Positions 35,736 to 49,800 of a stretch of 64,000 nt of DNA are shown here, one piece after another (positions within the stretch are counted from its first letter, which is position 1; each line of letters begins with the position of its first letter). Under the pieces are notes generated by a model that was not told the DNA's origin, did no database searches, and saw only the letters and a program-made list of their open reading frames with translations. The position numbers and the translations under genes were made by a program. Where the stretch lies: the NCBI RefSeq assembly GCF_022458985.1, contig NC_061778.1, positions 2,435,501-2,499,500 on the forward strand. Reading direction: 5' to 3'. Source of the stretch: Mugil cephalus (taxonomy: Eukaryota > Chordata > Actinopteri > Mugiliformes > Mugilidae).

Positions 35736-35935
35736 CTTCTTCCACCGCTTTCTGACTCCGCTCTGAACAGAGACGAAACTTCCTCCGCCTCAAACAGAAG
35801 CCCAAAGGCGAGATTTAACCGGTTAAAGCTGAATTTTATGGGACGACCTCGCTAAATACCCGCTCTTATGAACAATAGTAAATCTTCCACATGTCTTCGG
35901 TTAAACGACGAACCAACGACCAACGCGCGAGCGCA
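35736..35935 (-). other. srsf7: srsf7 noncoding first exon and promoter side
   Basis: A strong donor (AAG/GTATG) ends an exon at 35736, and the coding exon begins with an acceptor at 34602, so the 5' UTR is split by an intron of about 1.1 kb. The transcription start is not visible; CpG-containing sequence continues to about 35945. Confidence 0.55.
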
Positions 35936-35944
35936 CCTTGTGAC

Positions 35945-36854
35945 TTCCGCATCTGCTTCTTCTTCTTCGTCTTTTTTTTGGAGGTTTGCCGGAAGTACTT
36001 AAATACCGCCATTAGTGTTCTTCTTCTTGTTGTTGTTTAGCGGTTGACAACCGTCTCTTTGGTGCATTACCGCCACCGATTGTTACGGAATTTTGACTCC
36101 GCGGCTCCACAATAATAAAAACATAAATATATAATTCACTAATTCATCATCTCCCTAAACCGTATAATTTTCCCCATAGACACCGAAGCAGTATTTTCCC
36201 CTTCACCTCCTTGTTTAATAAGTCCCTCAGTGTCACCACCATTCACAAAGCCCAGTCTCATGCTTTTTATTTTATTTATTTTATTTTAATGTATCATACA
36301 AAGAACAATGTCCTATTCTCAGCCTTATCAGTGCCACCTCTTCTCTCCTATTTCTTCCTCCTTCACTTTAACCATTTAATACTCTATTATGCTGGATGTA
36401 AGTCCCTTCCTTTGCTCTCTGTATCCTACTTTTTTGACCTGTTAGATTACATTAGAATCACTATCATCGACTCTATACACATATTTTAATTCAGAAAATC
36501 TCTTCAACCAGTTGTACAGGAAAGATATATTTTTTAAAAAGTTGTTCTTATAGCTACATATTTAATGCTATAACCCTCAAAAGTAGTTTGGAACAAAATA
36601 ACATATTATCCAGGGACATAAATTTATATCGGTGCAAACTTTCAACCTCTCCCACACATCCCACTGAAAATCTAGGTTGTAGTGTTTCTGTGTGAGGTTT
36701 GTTTCTGTTTAAAATGCTTCCAGTTTACTTACTCTATATGTTTACTTCTTAATTTATTAGTTTCATTGCCACAGTTTATTTCCCTCCTCTTCTGTGTGTT
36801 CTGGTATCATGATGATATTATCCTTGAGTCTAATTAAGATAAAATAATAAAGTA

Positions 36855-36885
<31 letters not shown>

Positions 36886-37170
36886 TATCTTATCTTATCT
36901 TAATCTTTTGTCTGATCACTGTATCAGTTCATACTATCAGTGAGAGTCTGTGAGGAGTTTGGTTCATTTCAGAGCAGAAATAATGACTCAGACACGTTGC
37001 GCCTTGAAAATAAATAAACTATATTTAAATTGGGTCAACTTCACTTGATTAAAGACCTTCATTTTTCTTTCAGTAACACATTACACCTCATGCCATGTTT
37101 CAAAAAACAAGTTGTTATTTTTTTTTTCTAGGATTTTTTCTTTCAGCATTTCATAAAAAAACTTAAATAT
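35945..37170. other. Intergenic with repeat-like segment and pentamer microsatellite
   Basis: 36013-36085 carries TTGTTGTTGTTTAGCGGTTGACAACC and GGTGCATTACCGCCACC, a phrase that looks like the end of a common fish interspersed repeat; the family is not certain. A TTATC pentamer repeat runs from about 36855 to 36901. No gene is supported. Confidence 0.45.
36855..36901. repeat. TTATC pentanucleotide microsatellite
   Basis: About nine perfect copies of the TATCT unit, read directly. Confidence 0.95.
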
Positions 37171-40100
37171 CATCTTCAGTTAATTTATTACAGAGTTGAA
37201 TAAATGTATATGTCAATCACGTGATATTGTAGTAACTCAGTCATTATTTCCCTACAAAGATTCAGGCAGAGAGAAATTTTTCATCATCACAGGAAAAACG
37301 ACTTCACAGGGAGACACACTGAAGAGCAAGACCTTCGAACGGGAGGAAGAAGAGGGCGAAACACGAACACGGACACAGAAATATCACACACCAACAAACG
37401 AAGAGATGACCCGGGATGTTTCTGGATGCACATGTGTTCATGATGCCTGTGTGTTTCTGCTCCTTTTTCACTTCACAAACAGATGTTTTTGGAAACTGTG
37501 GGGGAATCGACCCGATAAAATATACCTCTAGGCGTCCATCACAGTAGACCATGCTGCTAACACACATACACGGAGATTCTTCATGCATGTGCAGAGGAAC
37601 ACGGAGGGGGAAGCAAACACGGACGCACAGTAAGGGGGAGGGAAGGGGAGGCTGGATGTGGGGGAGGAAAAAGGGAGGGGAGGGAATCACATCTAGCTAC
37701 AGAACAGCAAAGGCCCGAAGCCCGACAGTTAGTACATTAGTTCATGGAAACAAGGAACATTGTCCAGACATTGGAGACAGTTCTGCTTTTTGGCCACTGA
37801 GCCACATCTGGGTCACATCTGCCGGGAGAACGGAGGAGATCCGCTCCGAATCTGCTGGTGCTGGTCGTTTTTCCACCCGGCCGTCGATTACACAAGAGTC
37901 CAACAGACTTTTGTCTGTGTGTGTCTGTGTGTGTGGTTACTGTGTGTAATCTTGGTCCCACCGGGTGGTTTAGTGTTCCAGCCTTTACACGAACCACCCA
38001 CCTCACCTTAATATCTACACAGCAGCCTGAGACTGACAATTATACTGGCAATGTTCCACACTGTTTCTTCATGTAAACATGCTACTTACACTCAAACTCC
38101 TCCTCCTCCTCCTCCTCCTCCTTCACGAGGACACGTAAGAGGGTTACAACAAACACTTCAGCAGAAAAAAAGGTGTGAACTGAGCTTTCTATTTGGAACA
38201 AGACGCAGCTTTTTGTTTATTTTTGTTGTTGTTGTTGTTGTTTTGTTTTACCTGTATTGCACATTTAAACCACGCTCCTTGAACTAAACTCCAGACGCCT
38301 CAAGGACCTTGCGGCACACAGCTTATCCTCAGATAAATAATCTTTCTCTAAAATAAATAAATATATAAGTTATCTCATGAGACGTAAATATACAGAAGGA
38401 ACACGGACGATGCAGTTCAGTAGATCAGATGTCACCTTTCTCTGTTCGAGCGGTTAAAGGGGAACTTCCTTCACGGCGGAAGATGTATCAAAATCTACTG
38501 CTCTAAATGTCACCTACTTTATATACTGAGTCTAAATGCTGTTTGGAAATACAAAAAAATCTACCTTGGCTAGAGCTGCAAGGAAAAGATACAAAATTGG
38601 TTTTTAGAAAGTTTACAAAGTAGAGTTAGTCAGGGTGAACGAATCCAGTGTTTCTGACGCTGCAGGAGCAATAACAAATTCCACTTGTGTAGCACTTAGT
38701 AGTCGTGGGTGGGATGTTTGTAATGAAATATATTCAAAGAGACTGGTACTAGAGTCAGTGAACGTTAACAGGAGTAATAATAATAATAATAAATGCTAGT
38801 AGTTCACACATTTACCGTGACATTCTCCGCTTCATGCACGTCACCGGTTAAAGTGACAAACCTGGAAACAACCCGTGTGCAAATGTCACAGTAAATCAGA
38901 GCCGCCTGTAGCTGTGCGCTCCTGTGGACTCACTTCTATCCAGTAGCTTGTGAACATTTGTTCATAGTCTGCAATGCAATACTGAGCAACACACACACAC
39001 GCACACGCGTGTTTCTTTCTCATGTGTTTTCTAATGAGTTCTCCGCTATAATCAGCCTACGCCTAAGAAGTAGAAAGTGTCTTTGACTTGTGCAGAATTC
39101 CTGTTTGGGATCAGATCAGCTGTCTGCTACGTGGATTAGAAGATAGACCTTATTTACTGCCTGGAAACAACGCACAGGCTTGTGTTTTTGTTTTAGCGTG
39201 TCTGGTCCTCGCATGAACAACAACAGTCTTTTCCCCCACAGGACAAAAAAAAACACCTGGATGTTTCCAGGTGGATGCATTAAATGAGCTGATCCAGAGG
39301 AAACCTCCGTCTGCTCCTCCGTCGCGTATTGCACACTAATAGTTTTGTCAACTAGAGACAAAAAAGAGAAAACAACACTATGTTTGAGTTACATTAAACA
39401 AAGTGCAGCCTGGGCAGTTTGTACAGCTGAAAGCTTGAATACTAGATTTCCTTAAGGCATTCTTCGTTTAGCGTCAGTCCTGCAGCCTGATAAAGGTGTA
39501 GAATAGGAGCTAGAGTCCTGTAAACCGAGCGTAGACGACTGGAATCAGTTTTTTAAATAAATAAATCGTACTTCAGTGTCTTCAGAGACTTCGTATTTGA
39601 AGGTAAACTAACACTGTTCAGTCTTGTTATGTTGCGTTTGTGTGCCGGTGTCAGGATTAGTCTGTCACCACCAACAATAACACGGTGACAGCGGCCGTCG
39701 TCTGGAGTTCAGCCTCAGACCGTGTGTTTGGTGTCGACCTCTCAGACTGAAAAGCTCGGGGAGGATTGAACATCGAGGACCCGGCTCACGGCTCCTGAGC
39801 CGACACACAAACACGGCGGGGGATGAAATTTTACAAGTGGAGTCTGGAGTTTCCCTTTTATATTGTCGTGTACGTGGACTCGTGATGTGAGGATGCTCTG
39901 TATCGGGGCTGTACATGCAAACAAACACACAAACAAAAAAAAACCCTTCACAACCGGATTGAAAAACCTATTTCACACAAACCTTCACATTTTTTTTTTT
40001 TTTTGCAGCGTGCCGTTTGTTTCTACGTTTGTTTCTTTTCTTTTTTCCCGCGTGTTTAAAAAAGTTTGAAGCCCGGCTGCTGCTTCGCCTTTTCTTTCTG

Positions 40101-40827
40101 CCGTAAATGTGACGTTTCATACATTAGATCAGGTTTTTTTTTTAAGGGGATAGATTTCAGTCTATATGTACAAAGTTTTATTTTTTATATTTACAGCGCG
40201 TGTGGAGAAACGCCTTCATCTCTACCTCGATAGGACCCTCCTGCAGTAAACGTAAAGTTATTGTAAACATTCGACTCCTTCTTTCACACGGTGCCCACCT
40301 CCTCCTCAGTGACCAAACATGACGCTGCACAGTTTGTAAAAGGGGAGGAGAGGGTGAGGGGAGGTGGGAAACACAGATGTCGTCCCTTTATCACTTTGTG
40401 GACTTTGCTTTTGTCGACCGGCTTTAAAACTCCTCCAGAGGACGACCTGACTTCCTGTTCACCTTTAAAACGTCCACTTCACAATCTCCCTCTTTCTCCG
40501 TCTCCATCTTCTCTCCGCCGACTTCCCGTAGCAACATTTCATATTCGCTCCTCTCGAACTCTTCCTCTCGCCCTTCGTCGTTACTGTGTGAGTGTTTGTA
40601 AGGATCTGTTTACGTTATAAGTACATATTAAAGTGTGTGAACATGTATCTGAAGGCGTCACAAAGAGCAGGACAGCTGCAGAGAGTCCCGTTAAACACAG
40701 ATGAGTCTTGTTTCATGTCGGACTGTATGGAGTTAAAGTGTGTGTGTGTGTGTGTGTGTGTTGCCGTGCAATATTCTTCTGGGACATTCGTCGTCTCCTT
40801 TTTCTTTTTCTTTTTTTAAATATATTT
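37170..40827 (-). other. slc8a2: Candidate long 3' UTR of slc8a2
   Basis: About 3.6 kb after the stop at 40828 has no gene. The nearest convincing AATAAA on minus before unrelated-looking sequence is at 37189-37184. Long 3' UTRs are known for NCX genes. It contains TG/CA repeats (40739-40761), CTC repeats near 38098-38120, and T runs. An earlier end is equally possible. Confidence 0.4.
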
Positions 40828-43800
40828 CTAAAAGCCGCTGATGTGGCAGTAGGCCTCCAGGCTGGAGAAGAGGATGTAGAGGAACCACAGACCCAGGAAG
40901 AGGAGGCTGGTCAGGAGGCGGGACATCCTGGGCCCGCCGAGCTCGCCGCCGATGGAGGGCCGGCGCCTGAACAGCAGCACGCCCATGCAGATGAACGCGA
41001 AGATGGTGAAGAGGGTGACGGAGAAGGCCAGCGAGCCCGGGTCCACCCGGAACTCCTTCCCTTTGACCTTCCAGTAGATGGCGGCCACGGACCAGGCCAC
41101 GCCGATGCCCAGGAACACGTTGACGGCGTTGCTGCCCGTGACGTTTCCGACGGACGCGTCGGCGTGCTGGTCCTGGATGGCGGCCACTTTGCTGGCGAAG
41201 GTGTCTGGGAGGGAAAGAGGCGCAGAGAAAACGGATCATGACGCTTCACGTTAACACAGGAAGCAACAGTAAAATATGATGCTGATGTTTTTCTTTCATA
41301 CATTTATATTTAAATTCTATTTGAAGATTAAACCTAATTTAAAGGACGAGCAAACACAGGGATGAAATCTACAGGTTGAGTCTGGTTGTTCCTTTTACAC
41401 ATCGTACATACACAAAATCCGGCATATCATTATGACCACCTTCCTAATATTGTGTTTTTCCATTTTCTGGAATAAAAACTTATATTTTGTGTTTTTCTTA
41501 TTGTGTCTGAGGGAGGGATGTCACACGTTTTCAGCCTGAGGACAACTCATGTGTTACACCACACAGAACTGGAAATATCGCCACTATTTTGAGTTCACGT
41601 CAGTTAAAGACAATAGTAGCTGTGGAGCAGTGGTTGGAGGTGCAGCGCGGTGGCTGAAGCATCACAGGTTTGCTTCCCCAATTCGCTCCCAGGTGCAGGA
41701 GGATAAAAATAAATAAATAAGTAAAAAGGTTTGGTGCAAAATCTGTAATTTGGGGATAGTTGCAGAAGTTGGTCGGGCAGCATGTTGTAGAGGAAATGTT
41801 TTTTAAATATAAAAACGTGTATTTTATTGTCTTTTTTGAGTGGGGATCAGCAGCTGCTGAATGTAACTAATAAAGTAACTTTTAATCTAACTTAGTCATG
41901 ACTTTTTCAAGGTAACAGTGGCAACTTCTGCTGTGACTGGTCATAATGTTGCGGCTGATCAGTGTGCATGGACTTGACTGTGATTTACCGGTTTGCAGAT
42001 TCTCTGGAAAAGAGTCAAAAGTGGAGATAAATCTACTGCAAGTGTTTTTCATAGCAGGTACTTTTTTGGGTGTAATGTAAATTCTCTTATTCTCTTTATT
42101 TTAGAATCAGGTCCGGAGGAAATCGGCTGTTTTTCCACCTCTGTGCCCATGAACTCATCTGAAGAGATGAAACCACACCTGGAATAGAGGTTCCCAGAGC
42201 CACGAACACCACGGCCGTCACGGTGTCCCGGAGCCCCACGGTGCAGCCGAAGTGCGACGCCAGGTCCCCGATGACGGCGGTGAGGAGGCCGATGACGCTG
42301 ATGGACACGAAGAAGCAGGCCCAGCCGTTCCAGTACTCGGTCGGGGGGACGCAGGCGAACAGCACCTTCCAGAAGACGGTGAGGAAATGCATGAAGTAGT
42401 CGTAGCAGGAAGGGAGACGCTCCTCGCGACCCTCCTCGTCGTCATCACCGTCGCCTGGAAGATCAGGAGACGACATTAACGCGCTGATAAAGAGGCTCCA
42501 TCAAGTCTCAAATCCTGTGCAATAATTACGGCCTCAAGTGTTTTAATAACTTAGCATTTCTGTGCAACATCTGTTTCCTTAAGAGCGATTCTTGATATTT
42601 ATGAATGTTCACCACTTTAACCTTTATATCACAATAAATCCTCACTTATCTTATCTTGGTAAATATTTGAGCCCGAGCAAATAAAATCTCAGTGAACAAA
42701 CTATTTGTTGTGGGCAGTGGCCTGTTACTTCCACTAGATGGCGCCCTCCAATCACAAATCCCACTTCCACCTGTTTGTGTTCATGTGTCTGAATGATAAC
42801 ATCCGTTAACACTGAGGTCAGATGGTCTGTGGACCTTTAAAGTTCAGGGTCATATCATTGATTTCATCTCATTTAATCGTTGTTTCTGTGGTTGGACAGA
42901 GTTCAGGGACACGCTGATGAGGTTTTGTGAGATGCTGCTGCAGCCACGAGAAAGATTTAGAATATTTTTCCTCAGTCATTTGTGGTTTGAAGCTTTTGTG
43001 GCTTAAGCACATAAATAAAAAATACAAAATTACAGTTTTAAAACTCACGTTGACCGACAACATGTTGATATAAGGATGAAAGAGTCAGTTTTTTTGGATG
43101 AAACTGGTTCAGATGTGAATTTAATCCAACGACAAATATAGGATATAATATGATAAGTAAGTATATTCAGAGTGGAGCCAGATAATCCACTTCGATCGAG
43201 GATTGGTCCAGTGCTAATTCTTGTAGCTCTTGCAGCAGACAGACTAATTGAGAACCAGTCTATTTCTGTCCATTGAATTTGAAAATGAATTTGTGCAGAT
43301 TGAATTGTTCCTGAAAGGCAACAGACCCATTCTCCCTCCAGCAACTGCATTCATTCATTATCCACAGGCGGCGACGGGCCGACGCAGAAGGACAAACAAT
43401 CGAGTAATTTAGAATCACAAATTAACCTCACGAGCATCTGTTAGGACTGAGGGAGGAAGCTGGAGACGCTGCATCGCTGCCTTCGATACATTCAGGCAGA
43501 TTTTTATTTATGTGAGGAGCTGCTCCTGAATTTATTTCACCTGCAATCTCCGTCTTTAGAAATGTAATATTCATGTTTTTGCACAAAACATCCTGGAAAA
43601 AGCAGAGAAGATGTAGCACGAGAAAAATATCTGCACAGAACTCGCAGCTGCTTTTTAAGTTGGTCACGTTAATGGTGAAAACTTAAAAGTCAGAAAAGTT
43701 AGAAAAACACAGATCTTCTAATGATGTGGATGTTACAGAAGCTTAACCTTCATCAAAATCATTATTAATTACCAGTCAAATTAAAACACCACAGTAATAA

Positions 43801-46800
43801 TCAGCGTAATCTAGTTTCTGGAGACACTTTTACGGGTGGAGATGTGAAATAATGAAGTCTGGAGTGTGTGAAGTGCGTCAGAGAGAGGAAGAGTCTGTCG
43901 CTGGCAGCTGTTTTGTTGACTCCACTTTTACTGTCGAACAGATCTCACCTGCGCTGACAGTAACCGCCTCCACAAACTGCTCCCTCCAGGAGTGAGTGCC
44001 GATAACCAGAGCCAGGTTCGTCTTCTTAATGAGCTTGTCGACGGTGCTCTGCCAATCACAAGCAACGACAGCGACATCTCGTTAGCAGCCGGTTACTTTC
44101 CGGCACAGGTGACAGGTGAGAGTTCATGAGGAGTATTTCTGCTTCTTTTAAAGAGCAGACAAGAGAAACTTAAAGGGGACAAATCTCTCAAACCTGTGTT
44201 AAATAAACACTTAGCTGAGCAGAAAGGAACACGCTCACAACAAGGTCTGGGAACAGGAAACTGTTACTTTAGCTTGGAACAAATGGGAATGGATTTAGCT
44301 TAGCATAATGGCTGGAAACAAAGGAAAAGGGTTAGCGTAGCTCATTATAAAGAACAAAAATGAGCAAAGACACTTAGCTTAGCATAAAGACTAGAGATAA
44401 ATAAAAAGCGTTGACACTTGAAAATAAGAGGAGCAGCTACTTTAGCTTAGCATAATGGCTTGAAACATAGGGGAAAAAATAGCATAGCTCATAATAAACA
44501 ATGGAACAAGCAAAGACAGCAATAGCATAGCACATTATAAAGAACAAAAACAAGCAAAGACACTTAGCTTAGCATAAAGACTATAGATAAATAAAAACAG
44601 GCAGTTTACTTTAGCGTTGACACTTGAAAATAAGGGGAGAAGCTAGTTTAGCTTAGCATAATGGCTGGAAACAAAGGAAAAAGGTTAGCGTAGGTCATTA
44701 TAAAGAACGTAAACAAGCAAAGACAGTTAGCTTAGCATAATGACTAGAAATAAATAAAAACAGGCTATTTACTTTAGCAATGACACTTGAAAATAAGGGG
44801 AACAGCTAGTTTAGCTTAGCATAATAGCTGGAAACATAGGTAAATAAATAGCATAGCTCACAATAACGCAAAAATAGTTAGCTTAGCATAAAGACTAGAA
44901 ATAAATAAAAACAGGCGGTTCACTTTGGTGTGGACACTTGAAAATAAGGGTAGCAGCTAGTTTAGCTTAGCATAATGACTGGAAACATAGGGGAAAAAAT
45001 AGCATAGCTCACAATAAATAATGGAACAAGCAGGAACCGTACAGTTAGCCTAGCATAAGGACTATAAATGAATAAAAGCAGGCTATTTACTTTAGCACTG
45101 ACACTTGAAAATAAGGGGAACGGCTAGTTTAGCTTTAGCTTTAGTTTAGCATAATGGCTGGAAACAAAGGAAAAAGGTTAGCGTAGGTCATTATAAAGAA
45201 CGTAAACAAGCAAAGACAGTTAGCTTAGCATAATGACTAGAAATAAATAAAAACAGGCTATTTACTTTAGCACTGACACTTGAAAATAAGGGGAACGGCT
45301 AGTTTAGCTTAGCATAATGGCTGGAAACATAGGAAAATAATTAGCATAGCTCACAATAATGTAAAAATAGTTAGCTTAGCATAAAGACTAGAAATAAATA
45401 AAAACAGGCGGTTCACTTTGGTGTGGACACTTGAAAATAAGGGGAGCAGCTAGTTTAGCTTAGCATAATAGCTGGAAACATAGGTAAAAAAAATAGCATA
45501 GCTCATAATAAATAATGGAACAAGCAGGAACCGTACAGTTAGCCTAGCATAAAGACTATAAATGAATAAAATCAGGCTATTTACTTTAGCACTGACACTT
45601 GAAAATAAGGGGAACGGCTAGTTTAGCTTAGCATAATGGCTGGAAACAAAGGAAAAAAGTTAGCGTAGCTCAGTATAAAGAACGAAAATGAGCAAAAAAA
45701 GTTAGCTTAGCATAAAGACTAGAGATAAATAAAAACAGACAGTTTACTTTAGCCTTGACACTTGAAAATAAGGGGAACAGCTAGTTTAGCTTAGCATAAT
45801 GGCTGGAAACATAGGGAAAAAAATAGCATAGCTCACAATAAATAATGGAACAAGCAGGAACAGTAAAGTTAGCCTAGCATAAAGACTATAAATTAATAAA
45901 ATCAAGGTATTTACTTTAGCACTGACACTTGAAAATAAGGGGAACGGCTAGTTTAGCTTAGCATAATGGCTGGAAACAAAGGAAAAAGGTTAGCGTAGCT
46001 CATTATAAAGAACGTAAACATGCAAAGACAGTTAGCTTAGCATAAAGACTATAAATGAATAAAAGCAGGCTATTTACTTTAGCGTTGACACGTGAAAATA
46101 AGGGGAACAGCTAGTTTAGCTTAGCATAATAGCTGGAAACATAGGGAAAAAAATAGCATAGTTCATAATAAATAATGGAACAAGCAGGAACCGTACATTT
46201 AGCCTAGCATAAAGACTATAAATTAATAAAATCAAGGTATTTACTTTAGCACTGACACTTGAAAATAAGGGGAACGGCTAGTTTAGCTTAGCATAAGGAC
46301 TGGAAACAAAGGAAAAAAATTAGCATAGTTCACAACAACGCAAAAAGGGTTAGCTTAGCATAAAGACTTGAAATAAATAAAAACAAAAAAACTTTGGTGT
46401 GGACACTTGAAAATAAGGGGAGCAGCTAGTTTAGCTTAGCATAATAGCTCATAATAAATAATGGAAACAAGCAGAAACCGTACAGTTAGTTTAGCATTAA
46501 CAATCGAAAGTAAGGGCAACAGCTAACTTAGCTTAGCATAAAGACTGAACAATAAGAGAAAACGCACTGATGCACGTGTTTTATTTTTACAGATTTTCTG
46601 TTTTATTTGCAGACGATGTGTGATGTCATTTCAGTACGAATAAAGTTATATTTGTATTAGTGTTGTTTTTAATTTATATAGACACGTACGTGTTTGTCTG
46701 CACCAAATAACAACTTCAAGAAACTACAGTTAACTGCGCATACATTAGATATTCATTTATTTGAGCTCAGGCTGGTGAAGAGAAGAGACGGGGACGATAG

Positions 46801-49800
46801 TATTTGTCCAGAAGGAGTCGGATTAATCAAGCAGAGGACGAGGATATTGAATTTACCGGACTGTCTTCAGAGTGATGATGGACGCGCTCATTAATCCGTT
46901 TTTGTTGATGTAGCTTATTGTTCTGCAATTAATTCTCCAAACAATCCATAGTCCCGTTGGTTTTTAATTGGCTCAAAGTGACGTGAACATTTGATTTGTT
47001 TGCTAAACATTTACAGTTTAAGACATTTTGTGTTCGTTAAATGTTTTTAGTGGAAGATGAAATGTGATGTGTCAGCTTTCACACGTCTGTTGTTTAATTT
47101 GTATTTGAGGAGTTTTTATGATGTAAAACGTGTGAAACACCCACTTCTTTAGTTAAATACGTGATATATAAAAGAAAACAATGATGTTTAATTAATTTAT
47201 TCTGTGAGTTCCACACATGCAGGTGTAAAACCCTTGTTTCAAACCCTTGTTTTCGGGATAACTGAATGTTTCTGACAATAAACTGGACTAATGTTATATC
47301 TGAGAGTGGCTCGTAGCGGGTATTGATTTATGTGGAGTTGCTTTCACCTTTTATTTGCTTTAAAAACCCTTTTTTTTTCAAACATTTTCACTGTGGGTCT
47401 CTGCAGAGGGCGGCCGGTGCACTGGAAGCCTGCAGACGTACCAGACCTCTGTGCATGTATTGAGAGTTTAAATCCTGAAACGAGCTGCTCAAGCTGCAAC
47501 TCATGCATTTTCAATTATTCAATGAGTTAGAGCAGCTCGCTGGGACGTTTCAGACCAGAAACAGTGTGGATTATATAACACGATCCTTCTGTTTGGCAGA
47601 ACGAATCAGAACGAATCAGAACATCACACTAGTCCTGAAAGTGAACCAGGGGAATCCAGTCAAACACATGAAACAATACATGTGCATCTGTTTATTCAGG
47701 GGAATGAGACAATATTTAATATCTGTGAGTTGCTGAAGTATAAGTGCACCTCTAGGATTACAAATTAATTTCAGGGCTGAATCAGAGCCCATCTGTTCAG
47801 AAGTGTTTCCAATCAACGTGATGAGACGAGAGGTTTAAAACGTCCCAGAAAAAGAGTTGTTGTTGCTGCTCATCAGGCGGAAAACGGTTACAAAGCTTCT
47901 TCTAAATAGACCTGGAAATCACAAATAATCTGGGAACAAATGGAGGAGATTTAAAACAGCGAGACTACGAGTCTAAGAACACAAGGCGTCTACGAACGAA
48001 TGATTAAAGAGGAAGTCAAAGTCCAGACCTTAATCTAATGGATGAGGAAAACCACAAACATCTCTGAACTGAAGTGGTTCTGTAACAAGGAGCTCACTGA
48101 TTTAGTTTTCTTTCTGTACGTGCTGATGTTTTGAATCATTTTTTACGCAGAAATGTAGAAGATCACGGTGCAAAAACCTTTAAGCCTTTCAGCGGTACAG
48201 TATGTACTTCTTCATTTCTTAATTTTATTTCAGTGCATATTTTATACCTACACAGCTTCATCTTTTATGACACTTCCCTTTTTTTTTATTGTTTTTAATT
48301 ACAGGAAACTACTGGGGGCTGTTATCAATACGCCATCAGGACATGATGAGGATAACTGCAGTAAAACAAAACCAGAAGCTGTTTTCATTTCACTGCAGTG
48401 AACTTAAAAACAGTGAAGAGATAAAGGAGCTGCTGTTGCACCTTGAACTCGTACGACTCCTCGATGACCACCTCCAGGCGGCTGTGCTCTCCCAGGATGG
48501 GCTTCCCCATCTCCGCTATCCTCCGGGCCTCCTCCTCCTCAGCGCTCATCTGCCCCTCGGCCCCGTCTGCGGAGACACAACGGACGGAAAAACGGGTTAA
48601 TAACTAAACCGAGAGGCAGCATTTTACTTCAAGTCTGAAAAATGTCTCTGCGTCTGCGTCAGGTGGAGCAGGAGATGGAATATAAAATGACACAGAGCAT
48701 AAAATGTGCATGAGACGACTCTAATAAAACCAGTCTCTGTGACGCGATGAGGCAACAAGAAAACATTTCAGTGATTCATATGAGACATAAAGACATTCGA
48801 TCATCTCTCAGTGGATGGAATCGTTTTAATGTCAGATCTTCTTTAACAATTCCTCTCACGATTGTTAACTTTTGTCTGAAACTGTTCAAAATCAGACTGA
48901 GAAAAGGAACTGATTTAAGCTGAGGTTATTATTTTTTATCCTGCAGATTCTTCCATGATGGATAGAAGTTAGGATTCTTAGAGCTGAGGCCTGGGTTTGG
49001 TCGGGTCTTTGGTTAAATTCGTTCTTGCAGTTTTTGCAGGAGGTTGATGAATAGCGGCTGTGACCCATGAGTATAACTTGAGAAAGGCACAAAAAAGGCC
49101 TAAAAAAGGAAGGTTTAACTTTTCAAACTGACATTTTAAGTGGAAGAACTCAAGAGAACGTTCCTTCTGAAGGTTTAGAAATCTTTGTGTGGTTCTTACA
49201 CCTGCGCTAGTTTCTTTTAAAACGACAAACACATTGTAGATTTTATGAACCAACAAGCGAAGTGAAAGCTCTTTTCAGGTGACCGTCACACCTGTTACAT
49301 CATCTTCTTGGAGTTTATCTGTCAGAATATTTCATTTCCTTTATTTGGATCCATTAGCTTTGGCTGAGGCCATCGCTAATCTTCCTGGAGTTATCTTTAC
49401 ACTGCACTGCTCAATTACCCGAAACGCTCCACACAACAAACCGACACGAATAACAACTAAAAAAAAAACACCTCATAACAATCTACAAAACAAAAAAGAA
49501 AATCATACATATAGTACGTATAGTATACGTATAGTACAGGACCTACTTCCTGTTAGCAGCAACACCAGAATGTAGCTGTTAGCATCATTCATAAATGGTC
49601 AGTTATATATCTTCTTACATTGGAAGTGATTCCAGTTTATTAAATTTATAATTTGGATTTTGAGCTATTTAGACTTATATTGATTAATTGTACACATTAG
49701 CCTCAACTAAACATCCTCAGGCAGCGAACAGAGAGCAGTTTTGTTAATAAATGCTTTTTCAATAATTCTTTGAAACGATGTTTGTTTGTGAGGAAATAAA

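Noticed and set aside
35736-35945. Bidirectional promoter at the srsf7 5' end
   Set aside because: No gene or exon was found on plus downstream of 35945.
37551-37949. 132-codon frame near the slc8a2 3' end
   Set aside because: No conserved motif; lies in a likely 3' UTR on the opposite strand.
40708-41241. 177-codon plus-strand frame
   Set aside because: It is the antisense shadow of the last slc8a2 exon.
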